From: Austwickia chelonae NBRC 105200
Lineage (GTDB): Bacteria > Actinomycetota > Actinomycetes > Actinomycetales > Dermatophilaceae
Reading direction: 5' to 3'
Length of the DNA: 64,000 nt
Assembly (NCBI RefSeq): GCF_000298175.1
Contig: NZ_BAGZ01000008.1
Span: 558,001 to 622,000 of the forward strand
This document shows, in pieces, positions 17,801 through 25,689 of the stretch. The position numbers and the translations under genes are program-made. The notes below the pieces were generated by a model. That model worked only from the letters and a program-made list of their open reading frames with translations. It was not told the DNA's origin and made no database searches. How positions within the stretch are numbered: the stretch's first letter is position 1; the number at the start of each line of letters is the position of its first letter.

Positions 17801-17965
17801 CCTCCGCTGCAGGAGGACGAGGATCCTTCGTGGGCGCATCGCCTGCTCGACGAGAGCGCGCAGGGGATGGCAGCGGCCCACTATCGTGCCTGCGTGGGTA
17901 GTTGGTGTCGGTCCTGCCCGGTGCGGGGGAGTTGCCCGGTGAGCGGCGACGGGGAGGTCGTCTGA
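14807..17965 (+). CDS. adnA: AdnA: helicase-nuclease subunit of the AdnAB recombination machine
   Basis: AdnAB resects double-strand breaks in actinobacteria. The 1052-residue subunit has an N-terminal UvrD-like motor with Walker A GAAGTGKT (residues 38-45) and motif II VIVDDAHE, and a C-terminal RecB-family nuclease with the catalytic strand VDLKTG (about residue 930). Cys810, Cys1034, Cys1037 and Cys1043 form the C-Xn-CX2CX5C pattern that binds a [4Fe-4S] cluster in AddB-type nucleases. Motif II reads DDAHE rather than DEFQD, in line with AdnA being the weaker motor. It lies one base before adnB. Codon usage switches sharply from C-ending to G-ending near 16.84 kb, which is odd within one gene. 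Confidence 0.95.
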   Translation: MVQLHRPAHPGHTRIRPATDPSQQAAAAHRGGTAAVLGAAGTGKTTTAEAAVLSRIDEGHSADHCLVLAHSRTAAAQLRERISAAAGLTSTTPTARTIASLAFAVLRAHAVAHGAPPPRLLSGPEQDAVLRELLAGHAQGIGTDPGWPTELTEALTTRGFRTELRDLLMRAAEGGLGPDGLAELGRRHHRPEWVAAARVADEYDHVTALSQAGAFDPAALLTTAVDVLDHDPALIDTLLPGLRAVIVDDAHELTPPGARLLTTLTRRGVDLLLIGDPDAGTEGFRGGDPRLFLDLVGDGPRYILGCRWRQTSELATITHRVTTRIGAVGGTAHRRPTSPHHTPEHGRAEVLLAHSAAQEARLVAEELRRAHLLDGVPWSQMAVLVRGSGRTATLRRVLTSTRIPVVVPGAHIPLAEEAPVAAILTLLRICLAEAQGDDGYRAQQVVDLLSSPLGGMDAVALRRLRRRLRSQEIRTGRGRPTDEALVRGILGDGTLDGAGPDGESARRLARALAAGREAAARTSDGWAPGVTAETVLWALWQGLDLADTWRSTALDGGPAGARADRDLDAMVALFGSAATYVDRLPGRGPDGFLEHITGQDVAGDMLTDRAPSDDAVHLTTPAGAAGQEWDLVAICGVQEGVWPDLRIRGSVLGSQQLSDLLSGRPTGHRQALAAVRYDETRLFHVAVSRARRRLLVTAVSNEEEQPSGFVDLVDPVPAGDLRGREVTAVRESTTPAGVVARLRRELARATAPEEAAAVARRLILLAAEGFQGADPAQWWALTELSDDRERRPPEATVQVSPSRVEAFGECGLRWLLTTAGGDRPRTGGADAVGSLVHDIAAESDNTDAAAMQAELDRRWPELGLPPGWISERRRVQARDMLGRLAGYQVAAEKAGWHIAGCELAGRITVGRAEVRGRVDRIECSPDGGLRIVDLKTGAAKRRQDDLPRLPQLGVYQVLVEEGAFDEAVGVAEGEGPSRSAGAALLQIGSGARAVLQEQPPLQEDEDPSWAHRLLDESAQGMAAAHYRACVGSWCRSCPVRGSCPVSGDGEVV

Positions 17966-17966
17966 G

Positions 17967-20900
17967 ATGACAGTACGGTTCAGCGCCGATCAGATCGCGG
18001 TGGCCCTGGGACGGCCGTGTCCGACGCCTGAGCAGCGTGAGGTCGTCGAGGCGCCGTTGGAGTCGATGCTGGTCGTTGCCGGGGCAGGATCGGGCAAGAC
18101 CGAGACGATGGCTGCCCGGGTGGTCTGGTTGGTGGCGAATGACCTGGTTGCGCCCGAGGAGGTGCTGGGGCTGACCTTCACCCGCAAGGCTGCCGGGGAG
18201 CTCGCCGCCCGGATCTCCTCCCGGTTGCGTGCGCTGCACGAGGCCGGACTGTGGGCGCCGGGGGGCGCCGGTGGGGATGCGGACGCCCCCGGGAGCGACG
18301 CTGCCTGGTTCGTCGACGAGAAGGCGACCACGGTGTCCACCTATCACGCCTACGCCGGGCGGATGGTCGAGGAGCACGGACTTCGGTTGGGGGTCGAGCC
18401 GGATGCCCGTCTGTTGACCGAAGCGGCGGCCTGGCAGCTCGCCCACGAGGTCGTCACCGCCTACGACGGGCCGATGGATGCGGTCACCCAGGCGGAGTCG
18501 ACCGTGACCAAGGCCGTGGTCCTGCTCTCCGGTGAGCTCGCGGAGCATCTGCGTACCGTGGAGGAGGTCGAGGCTTTCTACGCCGGATTCGTCGACCGGG
18601 TGACGGCGCTCCCGTTGGGGAGCACCCGGGCCCGGGGTGCGCCGAAGCCGGTGCGGGATCTGTTGGAGGTGGTCGCCGCTCGTCGGCAGCTCCTCCCGTT
18701 GGTCACGGCCTACGCGTCGGCCAAGCGGGAGCGCGACTGTCTGGACTTCTCCGACCAGGTCGCCTTGGCAGCCAGGCTGGCCCGTGAGTTCGCCGAAGTG
18801 GCCCGGCAGGAACGTTCTCGCTACCGGGTGGTCCTCCTGGACGAGTTCCAGGACACCAGCGAGGCGCAGATGGTGCTTTTGCGTGAGCTCTTCGCCGTGG
18901 ACCGGCCGGGTGTCGGGGCGCCGGTTCCGGTGATGGCGGTGGGTGATCCGCATCAGTCGATCTACGGGTGGCGGGGGGCGAGCGCCACGACCCTGGCCCA
19001 TTTCCCGCAGCAGTTCGCCGACCCAGACGGTGCTCCGACACAGGTGCGTCATCTGTCGGTCAGCTGGCGCAACGACCAACGCATTCTGTCGGTCGCGAAC
19101 TGCGCCGCGGAGCCGCTCACCGCGGCGTCTCCGGTGCCGGTGCGGCGTCTGGTGGCTGCCCCCGGTGCCGGACCCGGTGAGGTCGAGGTGGCCAGGTTCG
19201 TCACCGATGACGAGGAGGCCGCTTATGTGGCCGGTCGGATCGCCGGCTACTGGTTCGATGCCGATGGCGCGCACTCGGGGGTCAGCGCTGCCGTGCTGTG
19301 CCGTCGCCGGGCACAGTTCGTGCCGATGGTCGAGGCCTTGCGTGCCCGGGGGGTGCCGGTGGAGGTGGTGGGCCTGGGGGGTCTGCTGTCGATGCCGGAG
19401 GTGATGGATGTCGTGGCGGTGCTGTCGGTGGTGGCCGACCCTGCCCGGGGCGACCGGTTGATGCGCCTGTTGACCGGTCCGGCCTTCCGGTTGGGGGCGG
19501 CGGACCTGGACGGGCTGGCGGCCTGGTCGAGACAGTTGTGGCGCCGGGAGCGGATCAGGCCGTTGGCGGGACCTGAGTCGCCGGAGGCGGGTGACGGTGG
19601 GGCGGACGGCGGGCCCGCCGGTCAGGGGTCGGTCGGAACCTCCGTCCCCTCGGGTGAGCCCCGGGGGGTGCCCGTGGGGCCGGAGGACCGTCCGGGGTTG
19701 GCCGAGGCCTTGGCGGTGCCTCCTCCGCCGGGGTGGGTGGGTCCGGAGGGGGAGACCGTCGGGGACGTCGCCCGCTTGCGGGTGGCTCAGCTGGCGGAGA
19801 TCGTCGCCCGGTTGCGGTCGATGACGGGTGCGGGTCTGGCGGAGACGGTCATGGAGGCGGCTCGACTGCTGCGGGTCGACGTGGAGGTCCTGTCCCGTCC
19901 GGATCGGCCGGTGGAGGGTGCGCGCGTCCATCTGGACGCCTTCACCGATGCGGCGGCGTCCTTCCAGTCCGCGACGGACCGTCCGACCTTGGGTGCCTTC
20001 CTCGCCTGGCTGGAGGTGGCGGTGGACGAGGAGCGGGGTCTGGACATGCCGGTGGCCGAGGTCTCGGATGCAGCGGTCCAGGTGTTGACGGTGCATGCGG
20101 CCAAGGGGTTGGAGTGGGATGTGGTCGCGGTTCCTGGACTGGTGGAAGGAGCCTTCCCGAGCACGTCGGCGTCTTCTCCGACCTGGCGTGGGGGCGATTG
20201 GTGTCTGCCGGTGGTGCGGGACAAGGGCTGGTGCGTGGGGGTGGAACGGCTTCCGTACGAGTTGCGGGGTGATGCCGACGGGTTGCCGGAGCTTCCTTGG
20301 CGGGGTGCGGAGGACCTGACCGGGTTGAAGGATGCTGTCGAGGATTTTTTCGTCGCTGGCGGGGTGCGTGTGGTCGAGGAGGAACGGCGTCTGGCGTATG
20401 TCGCTTTCACCCGGGCACGTCATCTGGTCGTGGCCAGCGCCTCGGTGTGGACGCAGGGGGTGTCGCCGCGGGTGACTTCCCGGTTCCTGATGGAGCTGGT
20501 CGGCGGGGTGGAGCCGTCCCAGGGTGGGACGGTCGTCTCCGGTGCGGACGGGGAACCGGTCCGGGTGGGGCCGTGGGCGGGGATGCCGGTTCCGGAGCCG
20601 GGGGAGAAGGTGGCCCGGCCGGGGGGTGACCAGGCCGAGGAGGTGCTGTGGCCGGTGGATCTCCTGGCGGCTCGCCGGGCCCTGGTGTCCTCGGGGGTGG
20701 CGGTCTGGCGGGATCAGGTGGCGGCTTTGCCGGTGCATCCGCAGGAGGCAGTGGCCGTGGTGGAGGCGGAGGTGGCTTCTTCGGCGGCGGATGGATTCTC
20801 GTCGGATGCCGAGCTGTTGGCGGTGGTGCGGGAGAGGAGGGAACGGCTCGCGTCGGTGACGGCGCCGTCGGTGGTGGCTCTTCCCGATCATGTGTCGACG

Positions 20901-21491
20901 TCGTCTCTGGTGTCCTGGTTCGTCGACGAGGAGGAGTTCACGGCGCGACTGCGGCGGCCGATGCCGATGCCTCCGGCGGTGCAGGCGCGGGCGGGGACGG
21001 CGTTCCATACCTGGGTGGAGGAGTTCTTCCGGCATCCGGCGATGGTCGATATCGACGAGATCTGGCCAGGGGTCGACGTCGACGACGAGGTGGTGGACAT
21101 CGGCGCGGCGAAGGAACGTTTCCTGGCGAGTGAGTGGGCCGGGAGGATTCCCTCGGAGATCGAGTTGGCGGTGGAGACCTATATCGAGGGGGTGGCGGTG
21201 CGGGGCCGGATCGATGCGGTCTTCCCGGAGACCGGCGCCGGGCCCGATGGTCCACGTCCGGGCGCGGTGGTGGTGGATTGGAAGACGGGGCGTCGTCCGA
21301 CGGGGCACCGGGCGAGGGCTGCGGCGGTGCAGCTGGCGGTGTACCGCTTGGCCTATGCCCGTCTGCGGGGGCTGGATCTGGAGTCGGTGCGGGGCGCTTT
21401 CTATTACGTGTCGTCGGGGGAGACTGTTTTCCCGCCGTTGCCGGGCCCTGCGGAGTTGGCGCAGATCGTCCGGGGTGGGACGCTGCCCTGA
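17967..21491 (+). CDS. adnB: AdnB: lead helicase-nuclease subunit of AdnAB
   Basis: The 1174-residue partner of AdnA has a canonical UvrD/PcrA motor: Walker A GAGSGKTET (about 39-47), Ia TFTRKAAGEL, motif II LLDEFQDTSEAQ, motif III GDPHQSIYGWRGAS, and motif V/VI (VHAAKGLEWD, VAFTRARHLV). The C-terminal RecB-type nuclease has FHTWVEEFF, the metal and catalytic strand VVVDWKTGRRP (about residue 1103) and QLAVYRLAYARL. No Fe-S cysteines are seen, consistent with AdnB. It begins one base after adnA, so the subunits are made together. The long Gly/Val-rich insertion (about residues 535-580) is poorly conserved in such proteins. Confidence 0.96.
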   Translation: MTVRFSADQIAVALGRPCPTPEQREVVEAPLESMLVVAGAGSGKTETMAARVVWLVANDLVAPEEVLGLTFTRKAAGELAARISSRLRALHEAGLWAPGGAGGDADAPGSDAAWFVDEKATTVSTYHAYAGRMVEEHGLRLGVEPDARLLTEAAAWQLAHEVVTAYDGPMDAVTQAESTVTKAVVLLSGELAEHLRTVEEVEAFYAGFVDRVTALPLGSTRARGAPKPVRDLLEVVAARRQLLPLVTAYASAKRERDCLDFSDQVALAARLAREFAEVARQERSRYRVVLLDEFQDTSEAQMVLLRELFAVDRPGVGAPVPVMAVGDPHQSIYGWRGASATTLAHFPQQFADPDGAPTQVRHLSVSWRNDQRILSVANCAAEPLTAASPVPVRRLVAAPGAGPGEVEVARFVTDDEEAAYVAGRIAGYWFDADGAHSGVSAAVLCRRRAQFVPMVEALRARGVPVEVVGLGGLLSMPEVMDVVAVLSVVADPARGDRLMRLLTGPAFRLGAADLDGLAAWSRQLWRRERIRPLAGPESPEAGDGGADGGPAGQGSVGTSVPSGEPRGVPVGPEDRPGLAEALAVPPPPGWVGPEGETVGDVARLRVAQLAEIVARLRSMTGAGLAETVMEAARLLRVDVEVLSRPDRPVEGARVHLDAFTDAAASFQSATDRPTLGAFLAWLEVAVDEERGLDMPVAEVSDAAVQVLTVHAAKGLEWDVVAVPGLVEGAFPSTSASSPTWRGGDWCLPVVRDKGWCVGVERLPYELRGDADGLPELPWRGAEDLTGLKDAVEDFFVAGGVRVVEEERRLAYVAFTRARHLVVASASVWTQGVSPRVTSRFLMELVGGVEPSQGGTVVSGADGEPVRVGPWAGMPVPEPGEKVARPGGDQAEEVLWPVDLLAARRALVSSGVAVWRDQVAALPVHPQEAVAVVEAEVASSAADGFSSDAELLAVVRERRERLASVTAPSVVALPDHVSTSSLVSWFVDEEEFTARLRRPMPMPPAVQARAGTAFHTWVEEFFRHPAMVDIDEIWPGVDVDDEVVDIGAAKERFLASEWAGRIPSEIELAVETYIEGVAVRGRIDAVFPETGAGPDGPRPGAVVVDWKTGRRPTGHRARAAAVQLAVYRLAYARLRGLDLESVRGAFYYVSSGETVFPPLPGPAELAQIVRGGTLP

Positions 21492-21521
21492 GGGTGGCCG
21501 GTGGTCCGGGCTGGAGGTCGG

Positions 21522-23192
21522 TCAGCGTTTGCCGTGGCCGAAGAGGCGCCGTCCGAGGCCGCGCAGGGAGGCGGTGATGGTCTGGTGTTCTTCTGCTGTG
21601 GGGGGCTGGGTGGCAGCGTCGGGGCCGGTCTGGTCCGTTGCCGCGGTGGTCTCTTTCCGGGTCGGGTCAGGTGTGGCTGGGGTGTCGGTCCGGGCGGTGG
21701 ACGTGGCCTCCGGTTCGGCAGGGGCGGGGGCCGCGGTGTGGAGGGGGAGTTCCTCGGTGCGGGGGGCGGTGGCCGGGCCGGTGGGCTCTTGCCGGGCCGG
21801 GGGTGTTCTCGGATAGGCGATGGGCGTGGTGTCGCGGGTGTTCTCGTCCAGGGGGATCTCTTCGGTGCGGGGCGTGCGGGCCGTGCTGTCTCGTGGGCTC
21901 GTCCGGGGAAGGGGCTGCGGCTCCTCGGCGGTGGGATTTCCCGAAGAAGCTCGATATATGGTCTCTCCGGCGTCTACCATGCGGGCATCGCTCATCCATG
22001 AGCCCATTCCGGCGTCGTCGATCTGACCGGCGCGGTAGATCCGGTCGGGAGTGGCCACCCGAGGCGTACGTCCGCCCTCCTGCCGGACGGTTCCTTCTCC
22101 GGCCGCCGCTGCCGCAGGTTCCGGCGGCACCGCTGCCGACGCCACGGGCGGGGGAGACGGTGTCGTGCCGGCGCCGCCCATGCCTTCCACGGGAGCCGTC
22201 CGCTTCTCCTCATCCTCGGTGGCGGATCCGGCTCGCAGAGGAGCCAGTGGAGTTCCGGGCTCACCGACCTCCTCGTCCAATCGCTGCAGGGCCAGCATCG
22301 TGGCAGCGACCTCCTGACGGTCCTTGGCGCTCAACGCCGCCAGCAGGTCCTCCACCAGACGCAGTTCTGCGAGCAGCCGGGCACGTTGCTCCAGATGGGC
22401 GTCCGGATGTTCGATCCGGCTCATCGTGTAGGCGTCGAAAGCGGTCTCGATCGCGTCCGGAGCGGCCGAGGCCACCAGCGCGGCGAAGTCCTCCGCCGGG
22501 TCCCCGATCCGGGCGTCCTCCCAGCCGACCACCGCCCGGATACGCCCGCTGGTGACATCTTCCGTGCTGGAGAAGGAGGCCAGGATGTGTGTTCCGTCCA
22601 GCCGTCCGTGCACCGGGGTCGGGGCGAACCGCCACAGATTGATGGTGTCCAGGAAATTCTCCCAGCGCGAGAGCAGACCCGAGGGGACCCGCCCGGTCTG
22701 GGCCGCCCGGTCGAGGGTCGCGAAATGACGACGACGGCAGTCCTCCGCGTCGTATACCGGCACCGACGCCTCGTCGAAGAGCCCGCGATCCACATTGTGC
22801 AGGGAAGCGATGGCCCGTCCCAGCTCGGCAGCCAGGCCGCGGCCCGGCGGCAAGGAGTAGAAGGACAACGGCTGCCCACTGATCATCGGATACACCATCG
22901 CGCGTCGTCCGTCGTCCAGTTCGGCGAAGCCCTTCGGCGCAGGCACGGCGAAGGGCAGCCTGCGCGCCAGCATCCCCAGGAGGGCCACCGAGGCGTCCTG
23001 CTGGGCAGCAGCGACCGCGTCAACGGGAAGCCTGATCACCCAGCGCCGGTGTTCGACGTCCTCGACGAAAGCCACCTGGAAACGCTCCCCGATCCGACCG
23101 AGGACGGCCTCGGCTTTGACGGGACGCAACCCGGGCATGGCGGCACTGGCCATGGCGGCGAGGACGAGCGCTTCGGAGGTCACGACAGACAC
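21522..23192 (-). CDS. Aminoglycoside-phosphotransferase-like protein with degenerate catalytic loop and long disordered tail
   Basis: Residues 1-300 show an APH/choline-kinase-like fold: a Lys/Arg strand (RRWVIRLPVD), YPMISGQPL, LGRAIASLHN, VHGRLDGTHIL and VVGWEDARIGDPAEDFAAL. In active kinases the loop is HGD-x4-N; here the Asp is Arg (codon CGG) and the Asn position is His, and the D before the WED block is Gly. So phosphotransfer is doubtful. Residues about 320-540 are rich in Pro, Thr, Glu and Ala and should be disordered, ending in a basic GLGRRLFGHGKR. It converges on adnB with 30 bases between and lies upstream of nothing it obviously pairs with except mycoredoxin (same strand). GTG at 23183 is an alternative start. 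Confidence 0.72.
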   Translation of the reverse strand: MSVVTSEALVLAAMASAAMPGLRPVKAEAVLGRIGERFQVAFVEDVEHRRWVIRLPVDAVAAAQQDASVALLGMLARRLPFAVPAPKGFAELDDGRRAMVYPMISGQPLSFYSLPPGRGLAAELGRAIASLHNVDRGLFDEASVPVYDAEDCRRRHFATLDRAAQTGRVPSGLLSRWENFLDTINLWRFAPTPVHGRLDGTHILASFSSTEDVTSGRIRAVVGWEDARIGDPAEDFAALVASAAPDAIETAFDAYTMSRIEHPDAHLEQRARLLAELRLVEDLLAALSAKDRQEVAATMLALQRLDEEVGEPGTPLAPLRAGSATEDEEKRTAPVEGMGGAGTTPSPPPVASAAVPPEPAAAAAGEGTVRQEGGRTPRVATPDRIYRAGQIDDAGMGSWMSDARMVDAGETIYRASSGNPTAEEPQPLPRTSPRDSTARTPRTEEIPLDENTRDTTPIAYPRTPPARQEPTGPATAPRTEELPLHTAAPAPAEPEATSTARTDTPATPDPTRKETTAATDQTGPDAATQPPTAEEHQTITASLRGLGRRLFGHGKR

Positions 23193-23271
23193 GGTACGAC
23201 GGCGCGTCGCCGAGGTCGTGTTCCGCAGCGCCGGGCGCAGCGGCGAGGCTTGGCCCTTGCGGCTCAGTGGG

Positions 23272-23535
23272 TTAGCGGGTGGCGCGGGCCTGAACGGCCT
23301 CGGCGATCGGATTGGTCAGGGTTCCGCCGTCGGCGAAGAGCACTGTGGGCACCGTCCGGTTGCCGCCATTGACGTGCTCGACGAAAGCGGCTGCCTGGGT
23401 ATCGGTGTCGATGTCGATGAGGTCGTAGTCCATGCCCAGGTCGTCCAGGTTCTGGCGCAGCCTGGTGCAGAAGGGGCACCAACCGGTGGCATAGACGGTG
23501 ACGGCCCCGGGGGTGGGCAGGTGCCCCTTGGTCAT
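23272..23535 (-). CDS. Mycoredoxin (Mrx1-like glutaredoxin)
   Basis: The 87-residue thioredoxin-fold protein has the active site GWCPFCTRL (Cys20, Cys23), the cis-Pro TVPTV and the GG...TNP segment. Mycoredoxins reduce mycothiol mixed disulfides. The start at 23535 has a GAGGAG site. In mycobacteria mrx1 also lies near uvrD2 and adnAB. A SigR/RsrA redox switch is encoded at 60.6 kb, in keeping with a mycothiol-based redox system. Confidence 0.93.
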   Translation of the reverse strand: MTKGHLPTPGAVTVYATGWCPFCTRLRQNLDDLGMDYDLIDIDTDTQAAAFVEHVNGGNRTVPTVLFADGGTLTNPIAEAVQARATR

Positions 23536-23659
23536 GAATTCTCCTCAAACGGCGATCGGTGTCAGCCGAGTGTGCCGCAAAGGGGGCGTCGAGGGCATAT
23601 CGGGTCGTATGCGTGCACAGCGTCCAGTGCGGATCGATGTCTGACGGTGAGGAAGAAAA

Positions 23660-23693
23660 CCGTGCCCGGCCTCGGTGTCGAGGTCGGGCACGG
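23660..23693 (-). terminator. Intrinsic terminator of the amidase gene
   Basis: Positions 23660-23673 pair with 23680-23693 (14 bp, one G-U). On the minus strand the stem is followed by GTTTTCTTCC. It lies 58 bases beyond the amidase stop. Confidence 0.85.
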
Positions 23694-23750
23694 GTCGTGG
23701 AAATGATCGGCGGCGAAGCTCGGGTCGGTCGTCCTTCGCCGCAGCGCGCG

Positions 23751-25457
23751 CTACTTCGAGGGCTTGAGCGCTGCCGCGATGGCGATCACCTGGGGTACGG
23801 CGTCCTGCCTGGCGGCGGTGACCTGGAAGGAGACCTCCGGTGATTCCTTGCCGACGGGATCGGCCTGCTTCTCCAGCGGCACCGTGATTCGCGGCACACC
23901 GGCCAGTGAGAACGCTGCCAGGTTGGACGTCGATGTCACGAGCGCATCGACATTGGCTGCGCGCAGTTCGGCGTCTACCTTGGCCACGATCTGCTTTACC
24001 TTCTCCAACTCCTTCTGGCCTTCGGCGCGTCCTTCGTCGTCGACGTCGACGGTTTTGCCCAGCATGGTGTAACCGTAGGGTGCGGTGTCGGGGTTGTCTT
24101 CGTAATACTTTGTGACGTCGGCCGCTTTTTTCGCTTTCCCTGTGGAGCTTCGCAAGTGCTTTTCCAGCGAGGGTCCGAATCCGGCCTTAAAAATGGTTTC
24201 CGGGTTCGCTTCGTCCACTTTCGAAACCAGTTCGGTGATTTTCGCCGGTGCCTCGACGATGTTGATATTGCCCTTCTTGGCGAGGTCCTTCAGTGACTGG
24301 GGGACCTCGCCGAGCACCATGATCTTGGTGGGTGCGGCAGCGTTGGCGGGCGATGCGGAGCCCGAGTCCTTCGCGGGCTGGCATCCGATGCTGTGGGCGA
24401 GCTGCACGTCGCGGGTGCTGCGGCCGAGGAAGCCGACGGAGTCGACGCGGTCGTCGATGGGAACGATCCCGGAAATCGAGCAGCCGTCATGCGATGACTT
24501 GAGGCCCACCACGCCGGCGGCTCCGGCGGGTGCGAGGACGGAGCCGGAGGTCTCGGTGCCGACGGTGAAGTCGGCGTAGTCCAGTGCGACGGCGGTGGCA
24601 GAGCCTGTCGACGAACCCAGCGGATCGACGGTCAGCGGTCCTTGCGGGCTCAGTGTCTGACCTGACCTGCCGGTGAAGCCGTTGGGGCCTCCGAAGGTGA
24701 GGTAGTTCGCGAACTCAGACAGGTTCGCCCGCCCGGCGATGATGGCGCCGCCGTCGCGGAGGCGTCGGACGATATCGGCATCGGACGTCGCGGTGGAGTC
24801 GGCCAGTGCCCAGCTTCCGGAGTCGTTGACCAATCCGTTGACGGCGATATTGCCTTTCACCAGGACGATTGCGCCGTGCATCGGGTTGTTCGGATCCGCT
24901 TTGCCGGCTTTTTCGGCGGCGTCGATGGCGCGCTGATCAAGTTCCATCACGGCGCGGTAGTAGGTATTTCCCTTTGCATCCTGGCCCTTCATCCGCCAAG
25001 CGTAGTAAGCGAGCATGTCGGACGAGGTGTAACCGTGTTTGAGGCGCAGCTGATGGCGGGCCGTCATGTCGGCGTCGGCGAACCGCGTCTTCATCTCTTT
25101 CAGGCGGCTTTCGCCTACGCGGTCGATGAGGCGGTCGAAGGGGGCCATGTTGACTTCGGTCTGCCGGGGGAAATGGTTGGTGTCCTCGTCCAGTGTGAGG
25201 ACCTTGCCCTCTTGCCGCTGGAGCCCGGTGAGTTGCTGCAGAACCCGCGCCCCACTGCTGACAATTCCGACGATTACGGCTGTGCCGACGAGTAGGGCAG
25301 GTATTCCCTTGCCCCACGTGCGGCCGCGCCGTTTCTGATTTAGAGCGTAAAGGCCTAAAAAGACGGCGGCGGTGATGGCGGAGACCAGAATGGCCACCGT
25401 GGCAAAAGATGCCCCATATGCTTCCATAATAAGTGTTAATGCGCCCACGGGGGTCAT
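23751..25457 (-). CDS. Membrane-anchored amidase-signature enzyme
   Basis: The 568-residue protein starts with two hydrophobic helices (about residues 16-37 and 52-68), so the enzyme is membrane-bound. It has the amidase-signature Ser-cisSer-Lys elements: Lys201 in ILVKGNI, the cis-Ser pair 282-283 in GSSTGS, and nucleophile Ser306 in GTETSGSV. The usual GSSGGS and GTDxGGS motifs are altered at one Gly each, but the triad residues remain. Such enzymes hydrolyse amides; the physiological substrate is unknown. The gene lies between mycoredoxin and uvrD2, neighbours in the mycobacterial order, and its Lys-rich, more AT-containing sequence differs from the flanking genes, which suggests insertion. 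No clear ribosome-binding site precedes 25457 or the ATG at 25427. Confidence 0.85.
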   Translation of the reverse strand: MTPVGALTLIMEAYGASFATVAILVSAITAAVFLGLYALNQKRRGRTWGKGIPALLVGTAVIVGIVSSGARVLQQLTGLQRQEGKVLTLDEDTNHFPRQTEVNMAPFDRLIDRVGESRLKEMKTRFADADMTARHQLRLKHGYTSSDMLAYYAWRMKGQDAKGNTYYRAVMELDQRAIDAAEKAGKADPNNPMHGAIVLVKGNIAVNGLVNDSGSWALADSTATSDADIVRRLRDGGAIIAGRANLSEFANYLTFGGPNGFTGRSGQTLSPQGPLTVDPLGSSTGSATAVALDYADFTVGTETSGSVLAPAGAAGVVGLKSSHDGCSISGIVPIDDRVDSVGFLGRSTRDVQLAHSIGCQPAKDSGSASPANAAAPTKIMVLGEVPQSLKDLAKKGNINIVEAPAKITELVSKVDEANPETIFKAGFGPSLEKHLRSSTGKAKKAADVTKYYEDNPDTAPYGYTMLGKTVDVDDEGRAEGQKELEKVKQIVAKVDAELRAANVDALVTSTSNLAAFSLAGVPRITVPLEKQADPVGKESPEVSFQVTAARQDAVPQVIAIAAALKPSK

Positions 25458-25689
25458 TCAAACATCGTTGGTTAGAAGGTAGCTGGGAGAACTACGTGAA
25501 AACACAGCGAGCGATGGGCCAGGTCCCCTCGTCGGTGGTCTGACCGCTCAGCCTGAGGAACCAGTCCCCCGTGGGCAGGTCGCGTGGCATCGATGAGACG
25601 TGCGGGGCGAGCTGCCGAGGACGACCTCGACGAGATCTGGGCTGGAACATTTTGCGCGATGACGGGTTCTTCTTGGGAGGATGCCAGGG

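Noticed and set aside
17526-21308. A 1260-codon open frame on the minus strand across adnB
   Set aside because: It is the antisense shadow of adnB in G-rich sequence: extreme Arg/Pro/His composition, no domain, no ribosome-binding site.
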